A stretch of 64,000 nucleotides of DNA from contig JBBHKE010001948.1 of the NCBI GenBank assembly GCA_037447655.1, forward strand, positions 98,158-162,157, written 5' to 3'. The translations under genes and the position numbers were made by a program. Below the pieces are notes generated by a model. That model saw nothing but the letters and a program-made list of their open reading frames with translations. It did no database searches and had not been told where the DNA came from. How positions within the stretch are numbered: the first letter of the stretch is position 1; every line of letters begins with the position of its first letter. Source of the DNA: Zygnema cylindricum. Its lineage: Eukaryota > Streptophyta > Zygnematophyceae > Zygnematales > Zygnemataceae. Below are positions 1-12,207 of the stretch, piece after piece.

Positions 1-989
1 TTGTTTTCTTGCACTAACCTTGCAATGAAAGCTTTGGTTACTTGCGTGCGACTCAAAAATGTGTTCATCACCAGATTTAACTACTGTATGAATACATTAC
101 AGTCTCTCTTCCCAGTCTTCACCTCCTAAACAACTACCAGGTGGTAAGCTAAAGACAACTTGCCAAACCATAACAGGATGGAACTTGCTAACTTAAATTC
201 GTTTCTATCAGATCAAGAGTGATCGCTTGAACCATATTGAATTTCTATGAACAGAGGCTTGAGGGAGAGATAAGTTACCTTCAATCGTCCCATATCTTGA
301 ATTGATAGCCCTGCGAAATACACAAATCGCAGATTTAATGATTCGCTCAGTGGTGGAGATGGTGTTAAAGCTTCAAGCTACAAAGGTGTCTTCTGAAGTC
401 TTGCAAGTTTGGTATCGCTATAAGTTTTCACGAGTAAAAGAACATAAGCATTTGTTGAGCATGGAATGATTTTAATCGATTACATGCAATCCAAGAGCTA
501 TTATTCAATTTCAATATTCTTCGTTTTATCTCCTTCAAATACTTGAAAGCTTTGTAGAGAAGAAAATCCAATTAAAAAAAAAATATTGCAAACGTGAAAG
601 CTTTTCCAGAGGGTGTAAAAAAAGTATGGTTATTTTCATTCAATTATAGGTTCACTTTCTTCAGGGGTAAATAAACTCAAAAAACCCAAGGTTGATTTTC
701 TTTTTCTTGAATAATGCGTTTAAAATTTGACTATCCACCCTTGACTTCTTCCCAATAGACATTTTAAACTTTCAAATGAAAATAAAGAAAAAACAATCAG
801 CTGCTCTTAATAACGGTGTTGAAGGGCTGGTTCACCCATACTTATAAATAGCGTACATGATTAATACAACATGATAAGAAAACATAAAAATGATCCGCTA
901 CAGGTAAAACAAATTTATTAGCTTATTTAGATGTACGTAAACAATAAGAATGATAATTACTGGAAAAACAGTTTTATTAAGTTATTTAC

Positions 990-1747
990 CTGTAATCCTT
1001 GATGCAATATGGTGATCCTTGTGTTCCTTTTCGCGCTTCTACTCCAATTGGATAATGAGCCATAAGAAACACAACATCTACTCCAAGATGTTTTAAACGA
1101 TGTAGATCGTTTTGTACTTCAAAAAAAGTGCCCTCGGCAGAATGATTTCTCACAAACAGTTCATAAATTGTCAGATTCTTTGCATTGACTCGCATAGTGT
1201 TTGCAGAATATTGCAATGGAAACCTTGTCAGTTTCTGTTCAAGTGATGTAAAAGTTTCTTTCTGTGAAATGGTAGAAATAGTAGTTGCTTGACGTTTTGT
1301 ATCTAAAGGTGATGATGATGGTGATGGTGATGGTGATGGTGATGGTGATGGTGATGGTGATGGTGATGGTGATGGTGATGGTGATGGTGATGGTGATGGT
1401 GATGGTAACGATGATGGTGATGTTGATGATGATGATGGTGAAACTAAAGGTACATTTTTATGTGCGCGATTAGAGTTCCCGCTGATCTGTGGAAAACGCT
1501 TATTCTTAATCTGAAACCAACTTGATGTACAAGTGAAATCCGGTATTGTGAAAGAAACAACTTTAGCATTTGGCCTGTGGGCAGTTAGATTCACTTTGAT
1601 ATGGTCATTAATTATGTTTAAAGCTTGAAAACTGGAGTTAGGATATTGCTGATGTTTCGTTTCTCTAGTTTGAGGAAAAGAAGAAACATTAAGTAGTTGA
1701 GAAAATGGATGAGAAATTGATGTTTTTGACATAGAATACATCTTCAT
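990..1747 (-). CDS. GH13 alpha-amylase-like protein, N-terminal exon (partial)
   Basis: Open exon of 252 codons from the ATG at 1747, ending at a donor (AG before GTAAAT) at 990 in phase 2; the rest of the gene lies off the left edge. Residues about 1-100 are Ser/Thr-rich and could hold a targeting peptide. A Ser-Pro repeat of roughly 40 residues follows. The last 65 residues look like the start of a GH13 barrel: IYELFVRNHSAEGTF, then LKHLGVDVVFLMAHYPIG and RKGTQGSPYCIKDYR. This is the pattern of GH13 enzymes that open with 'IYE..IR..S.EGTF' and continue with a conserved KGT.GS.Y...DY motif. The catalytic residues lie in later exons and are not visible. Family assignment is fairly firm; substrate, start codon and location are inferred. 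Confidence 0.7.
1317..1406 (-). repeat. Coding hexanucleotide microsatellite (Ser-Pro repeat)
   Basis: About 15 near-perfect GATGGT units, read as alternating Ser-Pro on the minus strand, inside the amylase-like exon. Every gain or loss of a unit keeps the frame, so the linker length can vary between individuals. Confidence 0.9.
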
Positions 1748-2112
1748 GTACTTTTAAACAAGAGAACCATTTAAAAAAACGAACTCCGGTACTTCAAACA
1801 ATGCTTTGTTTTCCGTTTAATCAAGTGAAAGTTATCTGGTCCAATGACGTTCTATGTGCGCTGATAAGTGAGTAAAGTAGGACAATGCCGTTTTAAATGA
1901 AGCTCCTCTGTTTATAACTTTTTATTTAGTTATAAATAAAGGAAAGAAAAACAAAATTATAAATTGCTTTTGTTAAAAACATACATCAAATATGCAACGA
2001 AAGGAAAGGTGCTGTGAGAGATTGCCGTAACAAAACCAACACAATTCCACATGTTATGTACTCGGGCTATATGCTATGGACTTCTTTTGCTGGCGAGGAC
2101 GCCTTTAGACGT
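1748..2112. other. Upstream region of the amylase-like gene
   Basis: AT-rich non-coding sequence between the amylase-like start and an inverted-repeat element. No convincing gene seen. Confidence 0.4.
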
Positions 2113-2300
2113 TTAGGACTTTAGGGGCTTCGGCCCATTGGGACCCCAAAGCGGTCAATTCACGGTAACTCTCAATGATTGGGCTATTAAAAACCGTCCA
2201 GATCGGAATCTTAGGGCCATAAACCGCCCTATCATTGACATTGACCCGTGAAATGACCGCTTTGGGGTCCCAATAGCCCGAAGGCTCGAAGTCCTACAAA
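2113..2300. mobile_element. MITE-like inverted repeat
   Basis: Long imperfect terminal inverted repeats of roughly 50-60 bp (about 2113-2170 against 2243-2300) share a block reading GGGACCCCAAAGCGGTCA on one side and its complement on the other. The short internal region has no ORF of note. It is a non-autonomous foldback or MITE; family and target duplication were not determined. Confidence 0.6.
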
Positions 2301-2847
2301 CAATTCGTAAGTAGAATTTTTCACTAGTAATAGCGTGGCTTACATTGTTTAAAAGTGACGCTGTTTCATGAGTCCACCTGGCTAATCTGCAATGGAATGG
2401 CTGCAGCGTAGCCGCGTTGGGACTCGAAATTCGTCTGCACGCGACATGTGGCAGATTAAGAATCCCCAGCGTAGCCGTCGTACATATCCTCCCACATGTA
2501 TGGATTGGTCGACACATCGCCATTCTGAGTGAAAGTCTCGACTCCTTATGATCGTCCGATTTAGAATCTGTTTTGTTCTACCGCTCACACATCGCACACG
2601 AACGACAGATTTGTTCAGCCACTCTCACAGTTTTCTCACTCGTGTGTACCATACTCGGCATATCGTGTTCTGTACCTGTACATTGATCTGTTCGCATGCG
2701 CGACAACTTGTTTCTCCAGTGATATACTCCTGTCACACGTGTTATTACTGTTTGAGCTGTTTCAAACTATGAATTTTGAACTTTGAACCTGTTCTACAGT
2801 TCATGCTGTTGTGAGCTTTTGCAAGGGAAACTCATCAGTGACGACTA

Positions 2848-3180
2848 CAAGGGTTTAGGTTTCTTCTTTTTTTGCTGAGACACAAACGATGCAACTGTAG
2901 TTTCTCAGCTTAGAAAGGGAGAGACAGGCATAGTAGAATCACCATTTTTTTCCGTACAAAGGCTTGATAGGTAGGAATTACGTGGAACTGCCTATCAAGC
3001 TGTTATTGGACCTTACTAGGGTTTAGGTTTCATCATTTCGCGGAAGCTCGAAAGATGGAGCTCTAGTTTCTCAGCTTAGAAGGAAGCGGCAGGCGTTGTG
3101 GAACTACGAAATTTGTTGTTTAACGGTTTGACAGGTAAAAAAATTTAGGAACTGGTCACCAAGCTGTTCTTGTGCCTTAC
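2848..3180. repeat. Two-copy diverged tandem duplication, period about 164-168 bp
   Basis: Anchors recur in the same order: AGGGTTTAGGT at 2850 and 3018, TAGTTTCTCAGCTTAGAA at 2898 and 3064, and a TTGAYAGG block at 2964 and 3128. It lies 0.9-1.2 kb upstream of the TPR gene start, so it could be promoter or leader sequence. Confidence 0.65.
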
Positions 3181-4099
3181 TGCTGAATTAGGAGACTGGG
3201 GGCCGTTTTATCATGGGCTGTTATTCATTTGGAAACAAGAGATGAGGGAGCGAACAGGAGCAGTTCAGAGATTACGAGTTTTCCGATTTCGTTTTAATAG
3301 CTGTAAAATCAGTTGTCCATTAGATGCTGAGTACTGAAGTCCTGTTGCGCTAGTGCCTTTAATGAGCTGGATTCTCTTCAAAAATAGTATTTTACTTTTC
3401 ATTTTGGTCACAGTAGCTTGATAGAAGGTAACAGGACGAAGCTAAAGTTAACAGCATCTTATCGAACCAGGGACATTTGTTCGGTACCACACACACTTCT
3501 CTTTTCTTTTTCAAATTTACTTTCGCTTTAGGCTTTGAATTTATCGCTTGGCTTGTTACTTTTGCTCTATCTCTGGCAAGGCATCGTGTCTGCAATTTTT
3601 AATGCAATGTACATATAGAGCCTTTTTGTTTTTCAGCATGATTAAGAAATATGACACTTTGGTTGCTGGTAGTCACATGTCACTATAGTGTTATCTTCAA
3701 TTTGTACAGTATTTGATCAGGACGATAGCTCATATATACTGATATATATTTATGAGATCACTGTCATATGCCCGTCGTGTTCTGAACTCTCTTTGTGAAT
3801 TTCCTATTCAAATTACTTTAGAGACCCCGATAACAACGGACTTAGTCAGCACTGTCATCACTACCTTGGAGTTTAGTCAAATTTGATTTTATCGTCTACA
3901 GCTCGCGTGAGGTAAGAAAAAAAATTATTCACTTTGGATTACGCTAGTTTGGATCAACTGGGATTAAAATGGCACCTGAAAACCACTTTTGTACAGACAG
4001 GACCAGCTTTGACCGTCTGTTACGATTTAGGCAGCTGCACAAAGTCTCAACTGCATTCTGCTCATGCATAACCATGATTTCCTTTCTGGATACCAGGAA
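3181..4099 (+). other. Upstream region of the TPR gene
   Basis: Non-coding sequence before the start at 4100. It presumably includes the 5' UTR and promoter, but no single element could be pinned down. An in-frame ATG at 4064 has a weaker context than the one at 4100. Confidence 0.35.
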
Positions 4100-7000
4100 A
4101 TGGCGGGAGTTAAAGGGAATAAGAAAAAGAAGAAAGTGGTACTAGTAAAACCGACGGGCGTTGTTCATCCATCTCCAGCTGCTCCAAGTGCCAGTCCTGC
4201 TACAGCTGCCTCTGCTGCTGCAGTTCCTCCTCCCAAGCCGGCAACTGGTTCGGGCAACACAGTATCTGTTCCGGGCATCTCAGCAACTTCTGCCTCACGA
4301 GCTTCTACCATATCACCAGCAGCTGGAGCTGGACCGGCTGTCAAACCAAAGCCTTCACTGGACCCAGCAGTGAGTTTCAATGCTAAGTTTAATGAATATG
4401 TTCACAATTTAATAAGGGATCTCCGAGCTCTTCAGTTTTATGGCAAAATTCATGATTATTTGGTGGGCTAGCTTGACTTTTTTTCCTTGTGTAGATCATT
4501 TTGCATTATTGGCGTTTGCTCAATCATTAGAGGGGATGTTTCACCAGCCTATACCACAGTCTTGGCACATGCTAAGTGCCGCGCAAATTGTATTACACCA
4601 AAAGTATTTAGGAGTCTGTATAAGAAATTGCATTTAGCTTTCTTTATAGCTCACAAGATAATGGGACCTGGGAGTAGAGCCTTGCCTTAATGAATCTTAC
4701 GCTATAAGGTGGATACACGACCACACTTGAGCAGTTGCTTTTTGTATTTGCTGGCTTTTCAAGTCTTGTTTTTCAGGTTATCAAAATTACATAGTTGGTT
4801 GGGATGATTTGAATAAAAGTTGCAAATAAAAGTACAGCGTGGATGTTAGCGGATTCGGCTCGTAGTGAGGCTCCATATTTCTCACGTCAACTGTATCACA
4901 TTTCACCTTATTGTTATCCTGGATTTCTCCCTATTTGCTGTTATCTCTATTTTGAAGCTACAAATGAGAAGTTCAGAGTGGAGAATTTATTTTGAAGAAT
5001 GCATCTTGCTTCTCTGTGTCTTGCTCAATTATTTGTCTTAGATCTCTTTTTCCCATAGGCATAAAATATTTCTATGATTCTCCCACGCCTCTCTATTTCC
5101 TTGCATGTCTTATCCGTACGCTTCACCTCGCTTCTTCTTGTATTTTAAAAGCTTTGCGGCTTCTTCTGTTTTTACCTTATTTTGCCCCTAAGGTGCCTCG
5201 TAACGTTTTTTTGAAGTTCTTTTTTGCCCTTCTGGGCCTGGACGTCTGCCTCTTTATTGTACTTTCCATTTCTCAATCTCTTGTTTCGTTCCTGCTTTTA
5301 TTGTCTCTGACACAGTTTTTTTTTCCCTGTCTGTCTGCCTGATTGTTTCGTCATCCTATGGTGTCCCGTGTTTTTGCTTCTTGATCTTCCATTTTTGTTC
5401 TTCTCTGAGGTGTTTAATGCCAGTGGGAAGTTTGGATTTCTTATGTTTCTCTGCATTTTGCATTCGTTTTTATTTCTTTGATTGACAATATAGGCACTTA
5501 TTCAAAGAGCACAGAAGCTAAAGGAAGAGGGAAACCGTCAATTTACTGAACGACAGTTCTCGGATGCTTTCAGAATCTATGAAGTGGCCCTCAAGTTTAT
5601 TCCTGAGGGACATGCAGACCGTGCTGTTCTGTACAGGTACCATCCTCTATTCCTGGTTTATGTGGGAGCATGGGGTTATTTTTACAACAAAAAAAATAGG
5701 TATACACAGCTGTCTCATTCTAGGCTGGTGAACTGTACCTGACGTGTACGGCTTGGTTTTGGTGCAGCAATAGAGCGGCTTGTCTGTTGCAGATAAAGCC
5801 TGTGAACTATGACGGAGTGATTAAAGAGTGCAATCTGGCCCTCAAGCACCAACCAAATTATCACCGGGCTCTGCTTCGGCGATCACGTGCATACGAAGCT
5901 TTAGGACGGTCAACAGAAGCGGAGGGAGACCTGAAACTAGTCCTTCAGGTGACTTTCACATGAGGCTGTCTAATTCAGAGCACCGATAGAGCATGTAGTT
6001 TGCCACTACCCTGTTCCAAAGAACCTGTTTAATTTAACACTATATTGTTCCAAAGATCCTGTTTAATTTTAATCAAGTTTCCCAGTGGTTTTGTTATGTG
6101 GCCATGGGGCAGTATGCCTCCCATCTGTTAGGGTTTAACTGCTGATAAAATGTACCGCTGCCACAACACTAGTAAGAACTATCTTCCTGTCTTTGACTTT
6201 GAATAAAACGTAGTGTTCGTACTCCATCAGTAGGATTCAAAGTGTGGCTCTGAGATTTGGATAGACAGGGATATGTACAGATTATATAGCTAATGCTATA
6301 TCTTGCAGTGAGAGTAGTGGATGTAGTGCTTCTCAATTGGAAGGTAGGGTTGCAAATAAGTTTTGAAGAGCTCATGTTATGATCAATGCATGAGTTGCTA
6401 CAAGTGTCACTTGCAGTCCAAAAAAACATGTGGCTGGTACTGTCTTTTTGCCCTCCGAACACAAAATAGGATTATTAATACTGATTGTTTTTTTCTTGAC
6501 ACTATTTTTTTTGCGGTTTACAATCGGACACGTTTTGGACCGGAAATAGAGTTATCACTAAAACAGTCCTTTTTCAAATTATTTCTCAACGCTATTAGCG
6601 ATTCACGGTAGTAAGAGGCAGGGTGGAAGTCATGTGCAGGTACGGTACTCCATTGGTGTCTCGCAGCCTTCATGCATACGGCTATAAAAAGCAGATGAAA
6701 GGGCATGATATATACACTGGCCATTTTCTGGCCTGGCATACTGGTTCTGGAAGCTTTCCTCATTGTTAGAGTCTCCTGATGGCAGGTTGAACCTGGAAAT
6801 CGAGATGCAGTGGAGTTGCTCGCCAAAATTGAAGCGCAAAAGGTGGCTAAAGAAACTCCAACGGTCCCAGCGCAAGCTTCTGAAGCCGTGCCATCGACAA
6901 ATGGTGATAGAGGACCATCTCTTCCTCCTAAACCATCTTCGAAGCAAGGGGCAATCAGTGAAAAGGGTGGCATCACGGGGCAGACTGACGAGGTAGAGGA

Positions 7001-10000
7001 AGGACAACATGCAGGACAGCAGATAATACTTGATGATTGGTTTTTGGAGCTGGCGGAAATGATAAGAATGCGACTTGGTGAGTGAAATGTTTTCTTGTTT
7101 CAAGAGTTCAGCCGGTGAAATCCGTGGCAGTAAGTGATTGCTTACATGCACCAATTATTGGGTGTTTCAGAGGTTCTTGGATGCGTATTTAACTGCTCTA
7201 CACGTTGTTATTTTTTTATATCCATGCAGGTAGTAATTTTTAAGTTTCAGATAAGCTCTGCTCAAACTAGGTTTATTATATCTCGGGGGCTCCAAAATTT
7301 TGTCAGTGTCATTTATGTATATCATTTGCCGAATGTAAAATGTTAGAGGCAGATTAGTGTTTATTTGTTTTTTTTTTTGTGTTTTGAAAATCCTCTAATA
7401 TAACAAGCTCAAACGAACGGTCACAGTGTAAAAACGTTGAGGAATCTGGGTGGCCCTGTTCTTCCCATCACTGCTGACAGCTTGTCTAATGGTAGCTGAT
7501 ATCTAATGGTAGTTGAAATTCTATGGTCTTTCAGGCATTGATCCCACCCGGTCGGACCAGTTTGACTTCAATTTTGCTGAGATAAACCGTGCCATTGATG
7601 AAGTTGTTTCGTCAGAGGAAGCTTCCCCGCTTTTGCAACTGGCTGAAGCGAAGTTCATGAATATGGTTTGTCTTACACTCTTGTCTCGTGTCTCTTTTCC
7701 ATGGCTCATTGTTCAATTTAGATTTGAGTAATTTTTGCAAGGGTAGTTTTTAGTTTGCCAGAAATAGTATGTAGTTGTGTAAAGTCTGTTGCTGTGCCCA
7801 TATTGACAATTAAATTTACAAGGCTCAATTTTTTCATATTGTAGCTTGCCTTGCGTGTTCTTGTTTGATAGCTTCTTTAATGAACGTAGGCAGTGGACAA
7901 CATGTCTATTTTTTATATTCATTTCATATGTGCTTTGTTTTGGCCTACTGCTGTTTATTCTGGGTTTTTGCAAGGAAGAGAGAGATATAAGTTTGTTGAG
8001 GTCTTATTGTATGAGTTAGAATCCTTCTCTAGCAGTCTTGTTCTGTCAAAACCAGACCTCAAATGTTTGAAGCTGTGGTTATCCTGTTCTGTACGCTTAT
8101 ACTCGTTCGTATAGTTACGGGTAACTACGTGTAGAATTTCCAATCGTTTTCGCCATGGTCAAAATCAGTTTTCGTACATGGCTAGCTCTTCTGCAGTCTG
8201 CTGATATTTGTATTTGTTGACTTTTTTACTTACTGTTTTTTATATTTGTTGATGTTTATGTTTGTTGATGTTTGTATTTGTACAGTTATTCATATGTACA
8301 TATATACATATGTACATGTATACATATATGCATTTGTACATTTGTTGATATTTGTACTCGCTGACATTTGTATTTGCTGATATTTGGAGGGATTTGCAGT
8401 CTGCTATGGTTCTGATTAACTGGGCCAGCTCGTATAGAGCCATTGCACAAAAGAAGAGTGCCAAACCAAGCAAAGGAGTGGAAGTGAAAGATGTCAAGGA
8501 AGAGCTAAAGGAGCAAAAGGATGTTGAGGTGGAAGAATCAGCAAAGGATGGGACTGAAGTGGAAATGGCAAATGGAGTCCAGGAGAAGCAAGCTGGTGCT
8601 TCTGAGGAAGGCGGGGAGGAAAAGGAGGATGGTGCGGAGGGGGCTTCTGATGTGACAAGGGAACTTGCAGACTGTGATTGGACTTTGAAGCATTTGGAAA
8701 TTGCATTGGAAAAATATGAGGCAGCTTTGAGTCTGCAGCCGGGGATGGTAGATGTAAGTTTTTTTAGAGGTTCTTTTGTTGTTTTCTTGACAATCTGGTG
8801 CCGATCGCTGTTTTTGGTCTTCACCATATCCTTTGACAAACGCTTGAGTTGCCCCTGCGAGAGGCTGTAGGGGTGGAGGAATCGGCTATCCTTAATTATA
8901 CGTTCTATGGTTTTCCCTATCTGCTGGTTGTACTTTTATTGCAGACAGCTGTTTCATTTCCTTACCTGCTGGCTGGACTTTTATGGCAGGCAGTTATTTC
9001 ATTTTCCCTATCTGCTTATTTTACATTTATTGCAGATGGTTGTTTCTATATCGCTGATAAAGGTTCTCTGTCTGCCGGTGTTCCTATCAGGCATTGGCTG
9101 GAATGGCACATTGCTTGTCTGAAAGAGCTCGTACAGTAGAGAAACGTGCCGAACTTCTATCGACGATATCTGATGGACCACCTAAAAATCGACAACTGGC
9201 AGTAAAAGTGCAAGAAGATTATGAAGCAGCTCGCAAGAAGTTTACCGCAGCAAAAGAGGTATGAAGACAATGTTTCTGCGTACCAGCAGGGCTATGGTGT
9301 GGGGATCAATAAAAGGAGATGTGAAGAAGTGAGAATTTGCACCTGTCTGTGCTCTTCTACTCCTGAAAGAGGAATATACTTCTGTCACATCATTTAGTCT
9401 GAATATTATTGGAGTTTTTGTTCTGTTATGATAGACAATGATGGAAGGGACTTATTGTTCTGGCACTCCTGTCCTCTTTCAAATTGACTCCAGCCTATTC
9501 ATTGTCTTGTCTGGGCCTATTCATTGTCCCCGCTTCTGGGGTAGTGTCATACATGTATCTCCTAACTTTGCAAACAATTCTTAGGCAGTTTTTGAGGGGG
9601 CACAACATGTGAATGTCTCTCCTTTTAAAAGTACACAAATACTGCAGAAAACAACTTAAAATCTGTTTTTAGAATATCAAATTCTGCAGTAGTGCATATC
9701 GAGTATACTGCAAGGTGACCTTAAATTTTCCTCAATTAAGTGCTGTATGGGTATTGTAGTGCAATTTGGAAGATGATTGCTATTTCCCTCCTTGCCTGAA
9801 TTGGCTGAATTGTCATTGTTGTACGTGATGCGGTATCTCAAATTTAGGATCACAACAGACAAAATAACAAATATTGGCCCCTTCAAAACTGTCTGCAGGT
9901 TCTCGACAAAATCGAAAAAGACTTCATGGAGCAGCCAAAACACCACCGCCATTGTAACAATCCAGATCATCATCATCCTCCACCTGCCAACGGGGAAGAA

Positions 10001-11307
10001 ACTGGTCGTGAGACAGCTGAGGAGGATCCGCAAGACAGTCAATTTTTAGACAACGTTGCAAATTTCCGTCAGCAAATGTATTCTCACTGGGCGTCTGCTC
10101 TATCATCAGCTGCACACTTTGAGGTTAGTGGTGCACCCAGCTTAATTACCGGGATCTGTTAAGCTCCTCCAAGGTTGACAAGTTCTGTACTTCTAGAAAA
10201 GTGTCTATGCCACCTGTAACTTGATTTTGTTAAGTTCCTCCAAGTTTGACTAGTAGTGTACTGTTCAAAAAGTGTCTATGCTCTGCCAAGATTGATTAGT
10301 GTTAAGCTCATCCAAAAATGACAAGTTATGTACTTTTAGAAATGTTAAGCTCCTCCAAGTTTGACAAGTTCTGTACATATAGAAATAGAAAAGTGTGTTA
10401 AGCTCCTCCACTGTTGACAAGTTATGAACTTTTAGAAAACTGTGTATGCCACCAGAAACTTTATCTTGGCTATTGCTTGGCTGTTTTTGTGCAGTATAAA
10501 CTGGGAAGATCTGAGTGGAAAACGGATTTGCAACGAGCGGCAGAGCTGAAGAAGGAAATGGGAGAGACAGATGAGCAAATTGCGGAGTTCTTTAGTCAGC
10601 ATGCAGTTCCGATAAGTGAGTTGAAAAAAGCCATAACTGAAAAGGATGAAGAACAGCCTGATAAGGAGTTGGATGTTGGTGAGGAGAGCTTGCAGAAGGG
10701 TATGTGGGCAAATGTGTGGGCTAGTGTTGGTGGTGACTTGGAGGAGAAAAAAGTCGAAGAAGAAGCGATAACAGGTAAGGTTACCGATAAATCCGTTGTC
10801 ACAGATAGCGTGGAGGCGGTTCCCGAGGGAAGAGTTCATGCTGGGGTACCTGTTGAGAGTGAGAACAAAGAACAGGAAGTTATGAGCTTTGAAAACAAAG
10901 AGCAAGAAGTAACCAGCTCTGAAGACAAAGAGCGAGTTACCGGATCTGAGAACAAAGAGAAAATTTCGAGCTCTGACGTGGAGCCTGGGAAAATCGAGAA
11001 GGTTTTGGATGATAAGGCAGATCCGGAAGTTCGTAATGAGGGAGCTGTGGAGTCTGGAGGCCCAGGCAGTAAGAAAGAACTGAAAGGACCAACAGAACCT
11101 GCTGGAGGCAAAGAAGGTAAGGGGAAGGGTAAAAAATATACTCCTCCTACAAAAGAGGTTAGTCGTCTCCCTCGGAAACCGTCTATCGAAGTACCAGGAA
11201 AAGGAAATGGGCAAAAGAAAGTATCTGGGAAGAGCTTTGATGGAGATGAACCAATGACACCTGTGAAGGATCTTGTGGGCAAGTTCACCTCATTATTAAA
11301 CCAGTAA
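4100..11307 (+). CDS. CLMP1: CLMP1/Phox-like TPR protein lacking the PB1 domain
   Basis: Nine exons with consistent phases: 4100-4369, 5494-5636, 5768-5948, 6786-7077, 7535-7665, 8400-8753, 9091-9258, 9899-10123, 10495-11307; 858 aa. The ATG at 4100 has a strong context (A at -3, G at +4). Order: Lys-rich start and Ala/Pro-rich linker (1-90); TPR block with KLKEEGN and SNRAACLLQIKP (91-198); spacer; helical block from LDDWFLELAEMIRMRLG onward (about 275-360); acidic Glu/Lys stretch; second helical block including MYSHWASALSSAAHFE (about 573-588); disordered C-terminus with repeated ENKEQEV-type units. Plant relatives (CLMP1, Phox proteins) bind myosins or the cytoskeleton and affect chloroplast positioning and separation. 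Those carry a PB1 domain between the TPRs and the LDDWF-like helix; here both flanks sit in one exon with no PB1 between them. Confidence 0.85.
4370..5493 (+). other. Intron 1 of the TPR gene
   Basis: Donor GTGAGT at 4370, acceptor TAG ending at 5493. The second half is strongly T-rich. No embedded gene seen. Confidence 0.7.
8205..8392 (+). repeat. Degenerate TTTGTTGATATTTGTA-like tandem repeat in an intron
   Basis: Many imperfect units of TTTGTTGATRTTTGTA, interrupted by an ATGTACATATA-type stretch, run almost to the acceptor of exon 6 at 8400. Confidence 0.7.
8911..9046 (+). repeat. Three-copy 46-bp tandem repeat bearing acceptor-like ends
   Basis: Three units of about 46 bp (8911, 8957 and about 9003), each with a pyrimidine-rich part and a TTATTGCAG or TTATGGCAG end, lie just upstream of the real acceptor of exon 7 (exon starts 9091). 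Each unit looks like a 3' splice site. Confidence 0.7.
10157..10440 (+). repeat. Degenerate tandem repeat in the last intron of the TPR gene
   Basis: About five imperfect units built on GTTAAGCTCCTCCAAGTTTG followed by ACAAGTTCTGTACTTTTAGA. They fill most of the intron 10124-10494. Unit length varies (about 57-90 bp) through internal losses. Confidence 0.75.
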
Positions 11308-12207
11308 AGTGATGTCATAGCTGGAGAATCCAGGGTTTCCGCTAGTAGTGTCCATAGTCGGTTTTTGTCATTTGAATTGAGGAGATTGAAGTGGAAGGTA
11401 CTTTTTTCTGTTTTTTTTAGCCAAAATCCTGCCTGAATTCCATTGTCCATAGACTCCAGGTGTCTGTAGGTGGTGATAGAAGATGTGAAAGAAGACTTTG
11501 GTTAAAGATGTGAAAGAAAATGTCGGTTATTTCACCTTTCGGTGATGACGTTTTAGAGTTTTGAAGGATATTTATTAGATTATTTCTGGCTTCTGTTGAC
11601 TTGTGTGGATAATACTCTGATGAGTTTTTCATGTGAGTGGAATATGTTGTGGCAATCATTGACAAACATAGCTTCAGAAAAATATCAAGTATATTATCGA
11701 ACACTCGTATGTTCTGGTCCTCTTCCGAAATAGCCTGACGAGTTCAAATTCTGATTTAACTGCACATTAGATTCACACTAGCATGGTTTTCTCCGAAGAG
11801 TATTTGCAGTAAAAATAAGTGCATGTATAATGAAGGGGGTTATTTTAGTGATAGCTCAGGGACATTGCATTTTGACAATTTTTGAAATACTAAAAAGTAT
11901 ACATATCATTTTATTCCCAACACAGGGCAAATTAAATTAAGGATGCGTTGCACCATGTATCATTATATTCAATTCAATGTGAATCATTACTAGAGTAGAT
12001 AGATTATGACTGCCAGGTCTATGTTACGCTTCTTGATTCTAATCCAGCTGTGACTCGTAAAAGAAACCGTATGGCTGTTTTGCAACTGTGTTCAAATTTG
12101 ACATAAAGAGAAAATCAGCTAGAGTTGTTTTATTTTAACTCGTGTGTTTAGAGGGCAAAAAACATCTGACACTCGGTTGTTGCTAATAATGAATGATTCA
12201 GGATACA
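11308..12207. other. 3' flank of the TPR gene
   Basis: AT-rich non-coding sequence with no convincing gene. The 3' UTR and poly(A) site should be here but were not pinpointed. Confidence 0.4.

Noticed and set aside
1285-1473. Plus-strand ORF with Met-Val repeat
   Set aside because: Antisense reading of the GATGGT microsatellite inside the amylase-like exon.
4992-5342. 116-codon hydrophobic plus-strand ORF
   Set aside because: T-rich intron sequence between two phase-matched exons of the TPR gene.
10432-11214. Long minus-strand ORF of 260 codons
   Set aside because: Shadow of the last exon of the TPR gene, whose frame and family match are clear.
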